Below, piece after piece: positions 8,631 to 16,329 of a DNA stretch of 64,000 nucleotides. Below the pieces are notes generated by a model, which saw only the letters and a program-made list of their open reading frames with translations, had not been told where the DNA came from and ran no database searches. The position numbers were made by a program, and so were the translations under genes. The stretch's first letter is position 1; each line of letters starts with the position of its first letter. Source of the DNA: Gemmatimonadota bacterium (GTDB lineage: Bacteria > Gemmatimonadota > Gemmatimonadetes > Gemmatimonadales > Gemmatimonadaceae); the NCBI GenBank assembly GCA_016191225.1, contig JACPPC010000001.1, positions 310,001 through 374,000 of the forward strand. The letters run 5' to 3'.

Positions 8631-9717
8631 GCACTCCCCCGGAAGTGGTCGACTCTCGTGGCGCCGGCGGCGCCTCCTGAATGGTAACCTGCACCGTCTG
8701 CTCCCCCGCCACATTCGTGCGCGTCACCTGCGCCTGCGCCGCGAGCGATCGCGCGCCGCCGCGCGCCGGCAGCCGCGGCGCGGCGAGGCAGGCGAGCGCG
8801 ACTCCCGCCACCGCGAGCCAACCGGCCAGGCGCACGCCGAATCCCGGCGGCCGTGGCCCGCTGAGCACGCGGCGCGCCCGCGCCTCGAGGGGCGACGCAC
8901 CACTCGCAAACGCCACCGCGCCGGACTCCTCGGCCTCGAACCGCGCCGCCAGCTGCGCCAGCGCCCGCACGTAGTTCGTCGCCCCACCGGTCCGCCGCAC
9001 CGCCGCCTCGTCGCAGGCCAGCTCCGCGTCGCGCCGCAGCCGCCGCGCCACGACCCGCGCCAGCGGCTGCAGCACGAGCACGGCGGCCACCACGTCGGCC
9101 GCGATGAGCCAGGCGCGATCGCGGCGATCGATGTGCGCGACCTCGTGCAGGACCACCCCTTCGCGCTCCGCCGGCGGGAGGGCGAGCAACACGGCCGGCG
9201 AGACGCAGACCTCGCGCGCCCCGACCACGGCCGCGCTTCCCACAGTGTCGCACGCGGAGAGCACGGCGCTCCTGCCGCCACGGAGCGCCACGGCACTCGG
9301 ACCCAGCCCGAGCGCCTCGGGGCCGATCGCGACGCGCGAGCGCCACCCCACCGCCGCGCGGCGCCGTCGCCGCACGAGGATCGACAGCGCGGCGGCGCCC
9401 GACGCCAGCACGATCAGCGCGCCCCACCCTGTCGCCGCGGCGCCGAGCCCGGTCGGGTCGTGCGCGGACGCGACGTTCAGCACCGTTCCCGCGGCCGTGG
9501 CGTCCACGCGCACGGTGACCGCGCCTGACGACGGCGCCGCGCGCGCCACGAACGAGGTGAGCAGCGGCACCACGATCGCCCCCTTCCACAGCAGGTCGCG
9601 GGCGTGGGGCGAGCGCAGCACCAGCGCCCCTGCCGCGAGCGCGAGCGCGCAGGCCGCGAACGAATGCGCGAACCAGGTCACGAGCCAGGCGGCGCCCACC
9701 CCCACGACGTCGCTCAC
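8620..9717 (-). CDS. M56 family (BlaR1-like) membrane metallopeptidase
   Basis: 365 residues. Four or so hydrophobic segments surround a zinc peptidase domain with HEVAH at 191-195 and the downstream ligand motif ELACDEAAVR, both typical of BlaR1/MecR1. The family cleaves itself and then the partner BlaI repressor when a signal is sensed. There is no penicillin-binding sensor domain after the last membrane segment; instead about 60 periplasmic residues follow. The signal is therefore unknown and need not be a beta-lactam. It follows the repressor gene by 16 bp on the same strand. Confidence 0.9.
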   Translation of the reverse strand: MSDVVGVGAAWLVTWFAHSFAACALALAAGALVLRSPHARDLLWKGAIVVPLLTSFVARAAPSSGAVTVRVDATAAGTVLNVASAHDPTGLGAAATGWGALIVLASGAAALSILVRRRRRAAVGWRSRVAIGPEALGLGPSAVALRGGRSAVLSACDTVGSAAVVGAREVCVSPAVLLALPPAEREGVVLHEVAHIDRRDRAWLIAADVVAAVLVLQPLARVVARRLRRDAELACDEAAVRRTGGATNYVRALAQLAARFEAEESGAVAFASGASPLEARARRVLSGPRPPGFGVRLAGWLAVAGVALACLAAPRLPARGGARSLAAQAQVTRTNVAGEQTVQVTIQEAPPAPRESTTSGGVHGR

Positions 9718-9733
9718 GCGCGACTCCCGCCGC

Positions 9734-10162
9734 TCACGGGCCCGTCCCCAGATCGCGCCCCGCCTTGCGCAGCAGGGCCCTCAGCCGCGCCGCGTCGCCG
9801 CGCCGCACCTCGCCGCTCGCCACGATCCGCGGCGCGCCCGCCGCCGGCGCCACGTCGAAGGCGGCGCCGAGCAGGCGCATCATCCGGTCCATCAGCACGG
9901 CGCGGCGCTTCACCGCGGCGCGATACACCCCCTCGCGTCCCTCCGACCGCCGCCGCACCACGCCGCGCTCCTCGAGCCGGGCGAGCAGGGTCGCCACCGT
10001 CTTGCGCGCGACCGGCGTCCGGCCGCGCAGCGCCTGCTGCACTTCCGCCACCGTCGCCTCCCCGCGGTCCCAGAGGACGGCAAGGATCGCCACGTGCAGG
10101 TCGGTGAGGTCGCGCGCGTCGGGCACGGGGGAAACGTATCGTCCCGGGCCGGCGGGCGGCAT
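9734..10162 (-). CDS. BlaI/MecI/CopY family transcriptional repressor
   Basis: 142 residues. An N-terminal winged helix (LTDLHVAILAVLWDRGEATV, then VARKTVATLLARLEERGVV) is followed by a dimerisation segment. It is expected to repress its own operon and perhaps the divergent HExxH gene, and to be inactivated by the neighbouring M56 peptidase. Start at ATG 10162, with AAGGG immediately upstream; a GTG 30 bases downstream would remove the first ten residues. Operon order is repressor, sensor peptidase, SDR. Confidence 0.9.
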   Translation of the reverse strand: MPPAGPGRYVSPVPDARDLTDLHVAILAVLWDRGEATVAEVQQALRGRTPVARKTVATLLARLEERGVVRRRSEGREGVYRAAVKRRAVLMDRMMRLLGAAFDVAPAAGAPRIVASGEVRRGDAARLRALLRKAGRDLGTGP

Positions 10163-10182
10163 CCCTTGACGTGGCGCGCGTG

Positions 10183-10198
10183 TCCAACAATCGTTGGA
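10183..10198. promoter_or_regulatory. Palindromic operator between the blaI-like and HExxH genes
   Basis: TCCAACAATCGTTGGA is a 6-4-6 inverted repeat. It lies 21 bases upstream of the repressor ATG and 39 bases upstream of the divergent gene's ATG. A TTGACG hexamer at 10166-10171 would place a plus-strand -10 inside the palindrome. It does not match the classical TACA/TGTA BlaI box, but its position suggests it is the binding site. Confidence 0.5.
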
Positions 10199-10237
10199 GT
10201 TCCCCGCCCCCCCACCACCCGCCACGCCGCCCGCCCG

Positions 10238-11851
10238 ATGCGCACCCGCCTCGCCGCCCTCGCGCTCGCCGTCGCCCTCGCACCGGCGCCGGCCCTGGCG
10301 CAGTCCCCCGCCGCGACGCCGCGCGCGGCCGAGCCCGCCCCGATCCGCGACCTCCGCATCGACCCACTCACCTTCGCCTCGGCGGTGGAATACCGGCACA
10401 TCATCGCCACCCTCGGCCCGCGGCTCTTTCCCGGCTGGGACGCGCACTCCGTGCCCATGCTGCTCTACCGGCCGCGCGTGCAGGAGGTGCTCCTCGGCGC
10501 CCGGCGCCGGCCACCGGGCTTCGCGCGCTACGCCGGCCCCAGCCCCTTCGGCGCCGAGCCGGTGTGGGCGCGCAACGACTCGACGGTGATGGACATCGAC
10601 GGCCAGAACACGCGCACCCAGCTCGACAGCGCCGAGGTGCTCGTGGTGGCCGACCGCTGGTCGCGCGCCCGCGAGCAACTGCGCGGGATGCTCAGCCGCC
10701 CCGCGCCTCTGGCGAACGAATGGCTCGACCGCTGGAACTTCATTCCGTCGCCGTACGACGAGGTGGAGATCATGCTGCACGAGGCCTTTCACGTGCACCA
10801 GTTCCGCCTCGCCCCCGCCAAGGGGGCCGACGAGGGCGGGATCGCGCGCTATCCCCTGCTGTCACCGGCCAACAACGCCCTGTTCTCCATCGAGGGGCTC
10901 GTGCTGCGCGATGCCCTCCGCTCGCGCGACCCCGCGGTGCGGCGCGCCAAGGCGCGGGCCTTCGTCGCCGTGCGCCTCGAGCGGCGCGCCGCCCTCGACA
11001 CGGGGTCCGCCGGCTACGAGGACCTCAACGAGTACACCGAGGGACTCGGCCGCTACGTCGAGTGGCGCTTCCTGCAGCTCGGCGAGACCCTGACGCCCAC
11101 GCCGGGGATGTTCCAGCAGGCGGGGTTCACCGGCTACGGCGACGTGCTGCGCCGGCGGTTCGAGCGGCAGCTGGACGACATGGTCAAGCTCACCGCCAAC
11201 AGCGACGACCGCTTCGGCAACCGCTTTGGCGGGGGGCCGCTGCGCTTCCGCCTGTACGTGCTCGGCGCGGCGCAGGGACTGCTGCTCGACGACCTCGCGC
11301 CGGCCTGGAAGCGCCACATCTTCGAGCCCGGCGCCAGCCTCACGGGCCTCCTCGCCGCGGCCGTGGCCATGTCGGAGGCCGAGCGGCGCGCGCTGCTCGA
11401 CACGACGCTGCGCGCGTATGGGCACGCCGCCGCGCTCACGACCGCGCAGGCCTTCGAGCGCGAGGGGCGCGCGGCGATCCAGCGCAAGGTGGACGCGATC
11501 GTGCAGACCACGCGCACCCTGGTGCAGGTCCGCTATGCCGCCGCGGGCGACCGGCTCGGCATGGGCTACACGCCGTTCGGCGTCACCGCCGTGACCAGCC
11601 AGTCCGCGATCTACGACCTCGTGCCGGTGGCCCTTCGCTTCGGCAACCGCGTGCTGCTGCAGATGAAGTCGGTGATCCCGCTGCTGCTCGACCGCGGGGC
11701 GCACACCGTGACCTTCGCCGTCGATTCGCCTCCCGCGGCGATCGCCGAGGCGGTGGCGCGGGGCATCGACGTCGCCGAGTTCTCCCTCGGTGCCGCCCCC
11801 GGCGCCACGGCCCAGGTGGAAGGCAACCGCGTTACCATCACCTTCCCCTGA
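10238..11851 (+). CDS. Secreted putative zinc metalloprotein with HExxH motif
   Basis: 537 residues. Signal peptide MRTRLAALALAVALAPAPALA, then a soluble body with HEAFH at 181-185 inside EIMLHEAFHVHQFRL. A plausible third metal ligand or catalytic region lies at about 262-280 (NEYTEGLGRYVEWR). This arrangement is that of a zincin peptidase, but I do not recognise the family. It is divergent from the BlaI/M56 operon across a shared palindrome, so it may be a regulated output of that sensor. It ends 37 bp from the convergent serine hydrolase. Confidence 0.8.
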   Translation: MRTRLAALALAVALAPAPALAQSPAATPRAAEPAPIRDLRIDPLTFASAVEYRHIIATLGPRLFPGWDAHSVPMLLYRPRVQEVLLGARRRPPGFARYAGPSPFGAEPVWARNDSTVMDIDGQNTRTQLDSAEVLVVADRWSRAREQLRGMLSRPAPLANEWLDRWNFIPSPYDEVEIMLHEAFHVHQFRLAPAKGADEGGIARYPLLSPANNALFSIEGLVLRDALRSRDPAVRRAKARAFVAVRLERRAALDTGSAGYEDLNEYTEGLGRYVEWRFLQLGETLTPTPGMFQQAGFTGYGDVLRRRFERQLDDMVKLTANSDDRFGNRFGGGPLRFRLYVLGAAQGLLLDDLAPAWKRHIFEPGASLTGLLAAAVAMSEAERRALLDTTLRAYGHAAALTTAQAFEREGRAAIQRKVDAIVQTTRTLVQVRYAAAGDRLGMGYTPFGVTAVTSQSAIYDLVPVALRFGNRVLLQMKSVIPLLLDRGAHTVTFAVDSPPAAIAEAVARGIDVAEFSLGAAPGATAQVEGNRVTITFP

Positions 11852-11863
11852 AAGATCGCCGGC

Positions 11864-11888
11864 GTCGCGCGCGTTCGCGCGAGGCGAC
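11864..11888. terminator. Hairpin between convergent genes
   Basis: GTCGC-GCGCG, loop TTCG, CGCG-AG-GCGAC forms a strong stem with one bulge in the 36-bp gap between the HExxH gene and the serine hydrolase. There is no U-tract. It could still stop or stabilise both transcripts. Confidence 0.4.
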
Positions 11889-13000
11889 TACGGGCGAGGC
11901 GCGAGGGCCCGTCGCACCGCCAGGTTCACGCGGGTCGCCCACCCGGCGCCGTCGATGTCGCCGGAATTCGCCAGCACGATCACCACGTCGCCGCCGGGGG
12001 TGAAGCGGATCACGCTGTTGTGTCCGAGCCAGTCCTCGTTGCCGCCGTGGGCGTACTGTACGTCCACCCCCTGCTCCACCCGCACCCCCCAGCCGTAGCC
12101 GGTGAAGTTCTGCCCGGTGGAATCGGCGCGCACCAGCACCTGCCGGCCGAGGAGTTGCTTGAGGCTCGCCTCGCCGATGATCCGCCCCGCGCGCAGCGCC
12201 TGGATCCACTGCAGCAGGTCGCGCCCCGAGGCGTAGGCGCCGGTGGGGCCACGGTAGCCCCAGTTCCCCACGCTCGTGCCGTTGCGGTAGATGTTGGGGC
12301 GCGGCTTGGCAAGTTCCTGCTCGTCGGCGAGCCCCGCGATCGCCGCCTCAGGATCGACGACGCCCCACAACCCGGTGCTCGGGCCGAGTTCGGCCCGCGC
12401 GAACAGCGAGTCGCGCACGAACGCGTCGAAGCCCACCTTCGACGCCACGTCCACCACGATCGCGAGGAGCGAGTAGCCGTCGTCGGAGTAGCGGTACTTC
12501 ACCCCCGGCGCCGACTGCAGCTTGAGGGCGAGGATCCGCGCGGCGGCGCGCGCCCGGCCGGTCACGCCGTCGGCCGCGTAGGCGTGCGGCAGCCCCGACG
12601 TGTGCGTGAGCAGCTGGTGAAGGGTGATCCCGCGCTTGTCGGCGGGCACGTTGGCCACGTACCGGCCGATCGAGTCGGTGACCTTGAGCCGACCGAGCTC
12701 CTGCAGGCGCATGATCGCCGTGGCCGTGAACTGCTTGCTGTTGCTCGCCAGCCAGAACGAGAGGGTGCCGTTGGGCGGGCGCTGCACGGTGGCTGTGCCA
12801 TACAGCTTGTCGATGATCACCGTGTCGCCGCGGGCCACGAGCACCTCGCCGGAGAAGCCGCCGCGCATCTCGGCGAAGACCGCCGAGTCGATGCAGGCGT
12901 AGGCGAGCGAATCGCTCATGCGCGTCGGCGCGGGGGGCGCGGCGGGCGCCTGCGCCGGCACCTGGGCGGCGAGCGCGAGGGTGACGAGGGCGACGATCAT
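11888..13000 (-). CDS. Secreted serine hydrolase of the beta-lactamase/DD-peptidase (class C) fold
   Basis: 370 residues with a signal peptide (MIVALVTLALAAQVPAQA). Catalytic SxxK is S86-N-S-K89; the second motif is YSD in KYRYSDDGYSLL, where classic enzymes have YxN. The third box is HGG in YAHGGNEDWLGHNS. This pattern is typical of the broad family of esterases, D-aminopeptidases and penicillin-binding-like proteins rather than of true AmpC enzymes. Start at ATG 13000 gives a proper signal peptide. It follows the tRNA terminator on the same strand, with no clear promoter of its own. Proximity to the BlaI/M56 pair is suggestive but they do not share an operon. Confidence 0.88.
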   Translation of the reverse strand: MIVALVTLALAAQVPAQAPAAPPAPTRMSDSLAYACIDSAVFAEMRGGFSGEVLVARGDTVIIDKLYGTATVQRPPNGTLSFWLASNSKQFTATAIMRLQELGRLKVTDSIGRYVANVPADKRGITLHQLLTHTSGLPHAYAADGVTGRARAAARILALKLQSAPGVKYRYSDDGYSLLAIVVDVASKVGFDAFVRDSLFARAELGPSTGLWGVVDPEAAIAGLADEQELAKPRPNIYRNGTSVGNWGYRGPTGAYASGRDLLQWIQALRAGRIIGEASLKQLLGRQVLVRADSTGQNFTGYGWGVRVEQGVDVQYAHGGNEDWLGHNSVIRFTPGGDVVIVLANSGDIDGAGWATRVNLAVRRALAPRP

Positions 13001-13020
13001 GGTGGGCGGGCGGCGAAGGG

Positions 13021-13050
13021 AAACGAAAACGGCCCCACGAGGGGGCCGTT
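13021..13050 (-). terminator. Intrinsic terminator of the tRNA operon
   Basis: Read on the minus strand: AACGGCCCC, a short loop, GGGGCCGTT, then TTTTCGTTT. The 9-bp perfect stem and U-rich tail lie 32 bases after the last tRNA. Confidence 0.8.
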
Positions 13051-13081
13051 CAAGATGCTCGGCTGCGCGCCGATTGCCGAG

Positions 13082-13153
13082 AGCCACAGGTCGGGATTGA
13101 ACCGACGACCGCCCGATTACGAATCGGGTGCTCTACCACTGAGCTACTGTGGC
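13082..13153 (-). tRNA. tRNA-Thr (CGT)
   Basis: 72 bases including the discriminator. Acceptor stem GCCACAG/CTGTGGC, D-arm AGCTCAGTGGTAGAGC, anticodon stem CCCGA/TCGGG with loop TTCGTAA (anticodon CGT), T-arm with GGTTCAATCC. CCA is not encoded. Last gene of the tRNA operon. Confidence 0.95.
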
Positions 13154-13201
13154 GAGGAGAGGGACTCGCCGGTCGAGACCGCTGCTGCGATCCGTGTTGC
13201 A

Positions 13202-13283
13202 TGCCCTGGCTCGGATTCGAACCGAGACGCCTTGCGGCACCACCCCCTCAAGATGGCGTGTCTACCAGTTTCACCACCAGGGC
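13202..13283 (-). tRNA. tRNA-Leu (GAG)
   Basis: 82 bases, class II with a long variable arm (TGCCGCAAGGCG). Acceptor GCCCTGG/CCAGGGC with discriminator A; anticodon stem CCATC/GGTGG around loop TTGAGGG (anticodon GAG). CCA is not encoded. Confidence 0.95.
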
Positions 13284-13318
13284 GCTGCATCCGTTCAGTT
13301 GTCGCACCCGAGTGGCAG

Positions 13319-13402
13319 TGCGTCGTGCGTCCTGCGACATGCGTCCTGCACCGTGCGACAAGCGTCCTGCATCGTGCGACGTGCGACGTGCGTCCTGCAT
13401 CC
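13319..13402. repeat. Imperfect short repeats in the Leu-Asp tRNA spacer
   Basis: The octamer CGTCCTGC occurs four times in 84 bases, interleaved with GTGCGAC units (including GTGCGACGTGCGACGTGC). It looks like slippage-generated low-complexity DNA inside the tRNA operon and would be removed during tRNA processing. Confidence 0.6.
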
Positions 13403-13425
13403 TTCGAGCCGACGAACACCTGCAA

Positions 13426-13500
13426 CGGGAGCGACGGGGCTCGAACCCGCGACCTCTCGAGTGACAGTCGAGTGCTCTAACCAAACTGAGCTACGCCCCC
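13426..13500 (-). tRNA. tRNA-Asp (GTC)
   Basis: 75 bases. Acceptor GGGGGCG/CGCTCCC (one G-U pair), discriminator G as expected for Asp, anticodon stem CTCGA/TCGAG with loop CTGTCAC (anticodon GTC), T-arm GGTTCGAGCC. Confidence 0.95.
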
Positions 13501-13540
13501 GGACTTCAACTGCAAACCTGCGGAAACCCCTTGTCCAGCA

Positions 13541-13612
13541 TAGCCCCAACGGGAATCGAACCCGTCTCGCGACCTTGAAAGGGTCGTGTCCTAGCCGATA
13601 GACGATGGGGCC
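13541..13612 (-). tRNA. tRNA-Glu (TTC)
   Basis: 72 bases. Acceptor GGCCCCA/TGGGGCT, anticodon stem CGACC/GGTCG with loop CTTTCAA (anticodon TTC), T-arm GGTTCGATTCC. One of two Glu tRNAs side by side; the other reads CTC. Confidence 0.95.
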
Positions 13613-13652
13613 GATGCGCCGTGTCGTCCCTGCTGCACTCCAACGCCAACAG

Positions 13653-13725
13653 TAGCGGTAACGGGATTCGAACCCGTGTTCCAGCCTTGAGAGGGCCGTG
13701 TCCTAGTCCCCTAGACGATACCGCC
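13653..13725 (-). tRNA. tRNA-Glu (CTC)
   Basis: 73 bases. Acceptor GGCGGTA/TACCGCT, anticodon stem CGGCC/GGCTG with loop CTCTCAA (anticodon CTC), T-arm GGTTCGAATCC. It decodes GAG, the commoner Glu codon in a GC-rich genome. Confidence 0.95.
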
Positions 13726-13813
13726 GTGGACTCGCGAGCCGTGCCGCCGCTCGCGGGAAAAGCGCCATCCCTTCAGTTGTCGCCAACGGTTGTGCCGTTT
13801 CGGCGTGCGCCGA

Positions 13814-13886
13814 CAGGCCCGGAGGGAATCGAACCCCCAACCGCCGGTTTTGGAGACCGGTGCTCTACCAATTGAGCTACGGACCT
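13814..13886 (-). tRNA. tRNA-Trp (CCA)
   Basis: 73 bases. Acceptor AGGTCCG/CGGGCCT, discriminator G typical of bacterial Trp tRNA, anticodon stem CCGGT/ACCGG with loop CTCCAAA (anticodon CCA). Confidence 0.95.
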
Positions 13887-13914
13887 ACAAAGACCGCTTC
13901 GACTCCTTCGCGAG

Positions 13915-13989
13915 GGTGGCTAACGGGAATCGAACCCGCAACCCCCGGAACCACAATCCGGTGCTCTAACCGATTGAGCTATAGCCACC
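13915..13989 (-). tRNA. tRNA-His (GTG)
   Basis: 75 bases, first gene of the operon. The extra 5' G(-1) is encoded opposite discriminator C, as required for His. Acceptor GTGGCTA/TAGCCAC, anticodon stem CCGGA/TCCGG with loop TTGTGGT (anticodon GTG). Confidence 0.95.
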
Positions 13990-14039
13990 AAAGCCCTGCG
14001 ACCATCCGGACTCATCCGTCCGCTCCGGCGCGGAAGGGC

Positions 14040-14068
14040 AAGCTAACGGCGCCCTCCAGCCAGTTCAA
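14040..14068 (-). promoter_or_regulatory. Promoter of the seven-tRNA operon
   Basis: On the minus strand TTGAAC (14068-14063), a 17-bp spacer, then TAGCTT (14045-14040). Predicted start is near 14033, about 44 bases before tRNA-His. Spacing is ideal for a housekeeping sigma factor. Confidence 0.6.
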
Positions 14069-14091
14069 CGTGCCGGGCCCCGCGCGCCCGG

Positions 14092-14658
14092 TCAGTCCTT
14101 GGCCCGGTCCATGTACTCGCCGGTGGTCGGGTTCACGCGAATCCGCTCCCCGGTGGCGATGAATTCCGGCACGTTCACCGACACGCCGTTCTCGAGCTTG
14201 GCGGGCTTGGTGCTCGCCGTCTTCGTCGCCGACCGCATGACCGGCGCCGTGTCCACGATCTCGAGCGTCAGGTACTGCGGCAGGTCGATGCCGATCGGGC
14301 GCCCGTCGTAGTACTCGGCGATGATCTTCATTCCCGGCTGCATCCACTGCGCGTTGTCGCCGAGCATCTCGTCGTCCATCTCGAGCTGGTCGTAGTTCTC
14401 GGTGTTCATGAAGTGGTAGGTCTCCCCACCCTTGTACATGAACTCCAGCTCGTGCGTCTCCATCGACGCGCGCTCGATCGTGTCGGCGGCGCGGAAGCGA
14501 TGCTCGAAGCTCGACCCCGTGCGGAGGTTCTTGAGCTTCGCCTGGACCATGGCGCGCAGGTTGCCCGGCGTGTGGTGGCGGAACTCGAGTACGCGGCAGG
14601 GATCGCCCTCGAAGACGAGGACCATCCCGCGGCGGATCTGGGTGGCGGAAAAGGCCAT
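14092..14658 (-). CDS. efp: Elongation factor P
   Basis: 188 residues, the standard length, with three beta-barrel domains. It binds stalled ribosomes between the P and E sites and helps them through polyproline. Start is ATG 14658 (MAFSATQIRRGM). In the tip loop the sequence is TPGNLRAMV: aligned by eye with E. coli KPGKGQAF, the residue at the position of modified Lys34 is Asn33, with Arg two positions on. Neither a beta-lysylation (epmA/B) nor a rhamnosylation (earP) gene is nearby. The C-terminal GEYMDRAKD matches the family end. Downstream lies the tRNA operon on the same strand, with its own promoter. Confidence 0.95.
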   Translation of the reverse strand: MAFSATQIRRGMVLVFEGDPCRVLEFRHHTPGNLRAMVQAKLKNLRTGSSFEHRFRAADTIERASMETHELEFMYKGGETYHFMNTENYDQLEMDDEMLGDNAQWMQPGMKIIAEYYDGRPIGIDLPQYLTLEIVDTAPVMRSATKTASTKPAKLENGVSVNVPEFIATGERIRVNPTTGEYMDRAKD

Positions 14659-14729
14659 GAAACGGCTCGGAAAGTCGGGTCGGACAGGTTGGGCGACAGA
14701 TGGTGCCGGGTTTTCGCGGACAGCCTGTA

Positions 14730-14758
14730 AATGTACCCGGGGCAACGGCTTGATTCAA
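14730..14758 (-). promoter_or_regulatory. Promoter of efp
   Basis: Minus strand TTGAAT (14758-14753), 17 bp, TACATT (14735-14730). It predicts a leader of about 65 bases before the efp ATG. Confidence 0.6.
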
Positions 14759-14779
14759 GTTCGGGCCGCGCGCCGCGCC

Positions 14780-15199
14780 CTACGCCGCCGGCACCATCCC
14801 GTAACCCGCCGTCCGGAAGTGCCCGTCGAGCGACAGCGCCTCCGTGATCCGGTGCTCCCGCATCACCTCGAAGCTCACCGCGTCCGCCAGCGAAAACGGC
14901 TGGTCGCGATACTTCCGCAGCCAGCCGTCGATCGCCCGCCGCCGCAGCTCCGCGGTCACCGGCACGATCTCGTGCTGCGGGTCCCGCAGCACCCCCTCCA
15001 CCAGCGCCAGCGCCCGCGGGGCGCCGAGCCGGCGCACCACGAAGGCATGCACCTCCGCCAGCACGAGGTCGGTGCTCACGAGCCGGCCGCCCCCCTCGAG
15101 GGCCTCGCGGTAGGCCCGGGCGCAGGCCGGGTGCGGCTCGAGCTTCGCCACGAACACCGGGATCCACACCGAGGCGTCCACGAACAGCCGCCGGCCCAC
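14780..15199 (-). CDS. PIN domain ribonuclease toxin (VapC family)
   Basis: 139 residues from GTG 15199. All four acidic residues of a PIN active site are present: D8 in FVDASVW, E49 in LAEVHAF, D106 in SLADAVSFE and D125 in SLDGHF. VapC proteins are Mg-dependent endoribonucleases held inactive by the cognate antitoxin. The start codon shares one base with the antitoxin stop (TAGTG), the usual tight coupling of such modules. Target RNA cannot be predicted. Confidence 0.88.
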   Translation of the reverse strand: MGRRLFVDASVWIPVFVAKLEPHPACARAYREALEGGGRLVSTDLVLAEVHAFVVRRLGAPRALALVEGVLRDPQHEIVPVTAELRRRAIDGWLRKYRDQPFSLADAVSFEVMREHRITEALSLDGHFRTAGYGMVPAA

Positions 15200-15507
15200 T
15201 ACGCCCCCCCGAACCAGCGCCGGGCCTCGTCCTCCACGTAGTGCCCCGCCGGGTCGAACGGCTCGTCCGACGCCACCCCCGCCTGTCGCGCCTCGGCCTC
15301 GATCCGGTCCAGGAGCGACAGCACGGGACTGGGCTCCGCGCGCACCTGCACCGCGTACGCCCGTATCCCCCGCCGCAGCACCTCGGCGCGCGACAGCCCC
15401 TCGGCTTCGGCCACCTGGTCGAGGATGGCGCGGTCGGGGGCGTCCAGGTACACCTGGACCGGCTCCTTCACGACCTTGGGCTTGGGGTGCTTCCTCGAGT
15501 AGGACAT
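15199..15507 (-). CDS. Ribbon-helix-helix antitoxin (VapB role)
   Basis: 102 residues. After a basic start (MSYSRKHPKPKVVK) comes a ribbon-helix-helix: strand EPVQVYLDAP, then helices DRAILDQVAEAEGLSRAEVL and RRGIRAYAVQ. The C-terminal half, ending EDEARRWFGGA, would wrap the toxin. It is expected to neutralise the PIN toxin and repress its own promoter. Start chosen at ATG 15507 because a good -10 box (15518-15513) overlaps the alternative ATG at 15516 and leaves only 5 bases before 15507, so the mRNA is probably leaderless. Confidence 0.8.
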   Translation of the reverse strand: MSYSRKHPKPKVVKEPVQVYLDAPDRAILDQVAEAEGLSRAEVLRRGIRAYAVQVRAEPSPVLSLLDRIEAEARQAGVASDEPFDPAGHYVEDEARRWFGGA

Positions 15508-15512
15508 GGCGT

Positions 15513-15541
15513 ACATTAACGCTTCACATTCACGCCGTCAA
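15513..15541 (-). promoter_or_regulatory. Promoter of the toxin-antitoxin operon
   Basis: Minus strand TTGACG (15541-15536), 17 bp, TAATGT (15518-15513). The -10 box ends 5 bases before ATG 15507. Confidence 0.65.
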
Positions 15542-15557
15542 GGCATGAATGCATGCC
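15542..15557. promoter_or_regulatory. Palindrome abutting the -35 box, candidate antitoxin operator
   Basis: GGCATGAATGCATGCC has 6-base arms (GGCATG/CATGCC) and directly adjoins the -35 element of the toxin-antitoxin promoter. Autorepression by the RHH antitoxin is the expected use; alternatively it could serve the convergent end of the esterase gene. Confidence 0.4.
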
Positions 15558-15569
15558 CCCTCCGCGCGA

Positions 15570-16329
15570 CTACTTCACCGACAGCCCCGGCACGATCACC
15601 GGCCCGATCGCCCGCCAGACGTTCTGCGCCACGATCCGCTCCCCCTTCGCGTTGGGGTGGATCCCGTCGGCCTGGTTGAGCTCGGGCTTGCCGGCGACTC
15701 CCTCGAGCAGGAAGGGGACGAGCCAGACCTTCCGGTCGTAGGCCAGTTCCTTGTACATGTCGTGGAAGGCCTTGGCGTACTTCGCGCCCATGTTGGGGGG
15801 CGCCTCCATCTGCATGAGGAAGATCGTCGCCTTGGGCCGCACGTCGCGGATCGCGTCGATCACCATGGCGAGGTTGGTGTACGTGTCCTCGACGTCGATG
15901 CCCCGCAGCCCGTCGTTGGCGCCGCTCTCGATCACGAAGATCTGCCCCGGCCCGGTGAGCAGCCACTCGATCCGCCGCGCGAGCCCGGCCGACGTCTCGC
16001 CGGAGAGGCCGGCGTTGATGGCGCGGATGTGAAGGTTGATCGAGTCGGCCTTGCGCTCGATCAGGGCCGGGAAGGCGCTGTCGGGGTCGAGGCCGAGGCC
16101 GGCGGTGAGCGACGTGCCGGCGAAGAGCACCGGCAGGCTCCCCTTGTCGAGCTTGTCGCCGATCGCGGCGGCGGCCTTTTCCACCGAGGGGCGCCCCGCC
16201 GACGATGAATCCTTGCCCGCCGTTGTATCGTTCTTCTTCTCGTCCCCACCACAGGCGACGGCCAGCAGGACGGCCAGCGCCCCCAGCGCGACCGTCCGTC
16301 CACGCCCCCTCCGGCCCAGAACCGCTTCC

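Noticed and set aside
10183-10198. Classical BlaI operator
   Set aside because: The TACA...TGTA consensus is absent; kept only as a generic palindromic operator.
13001-14091. Protein-coding frames across the tRNA region
   Set aside because: Seven canonical tRNAs occupy the region; the open frames are incidental.
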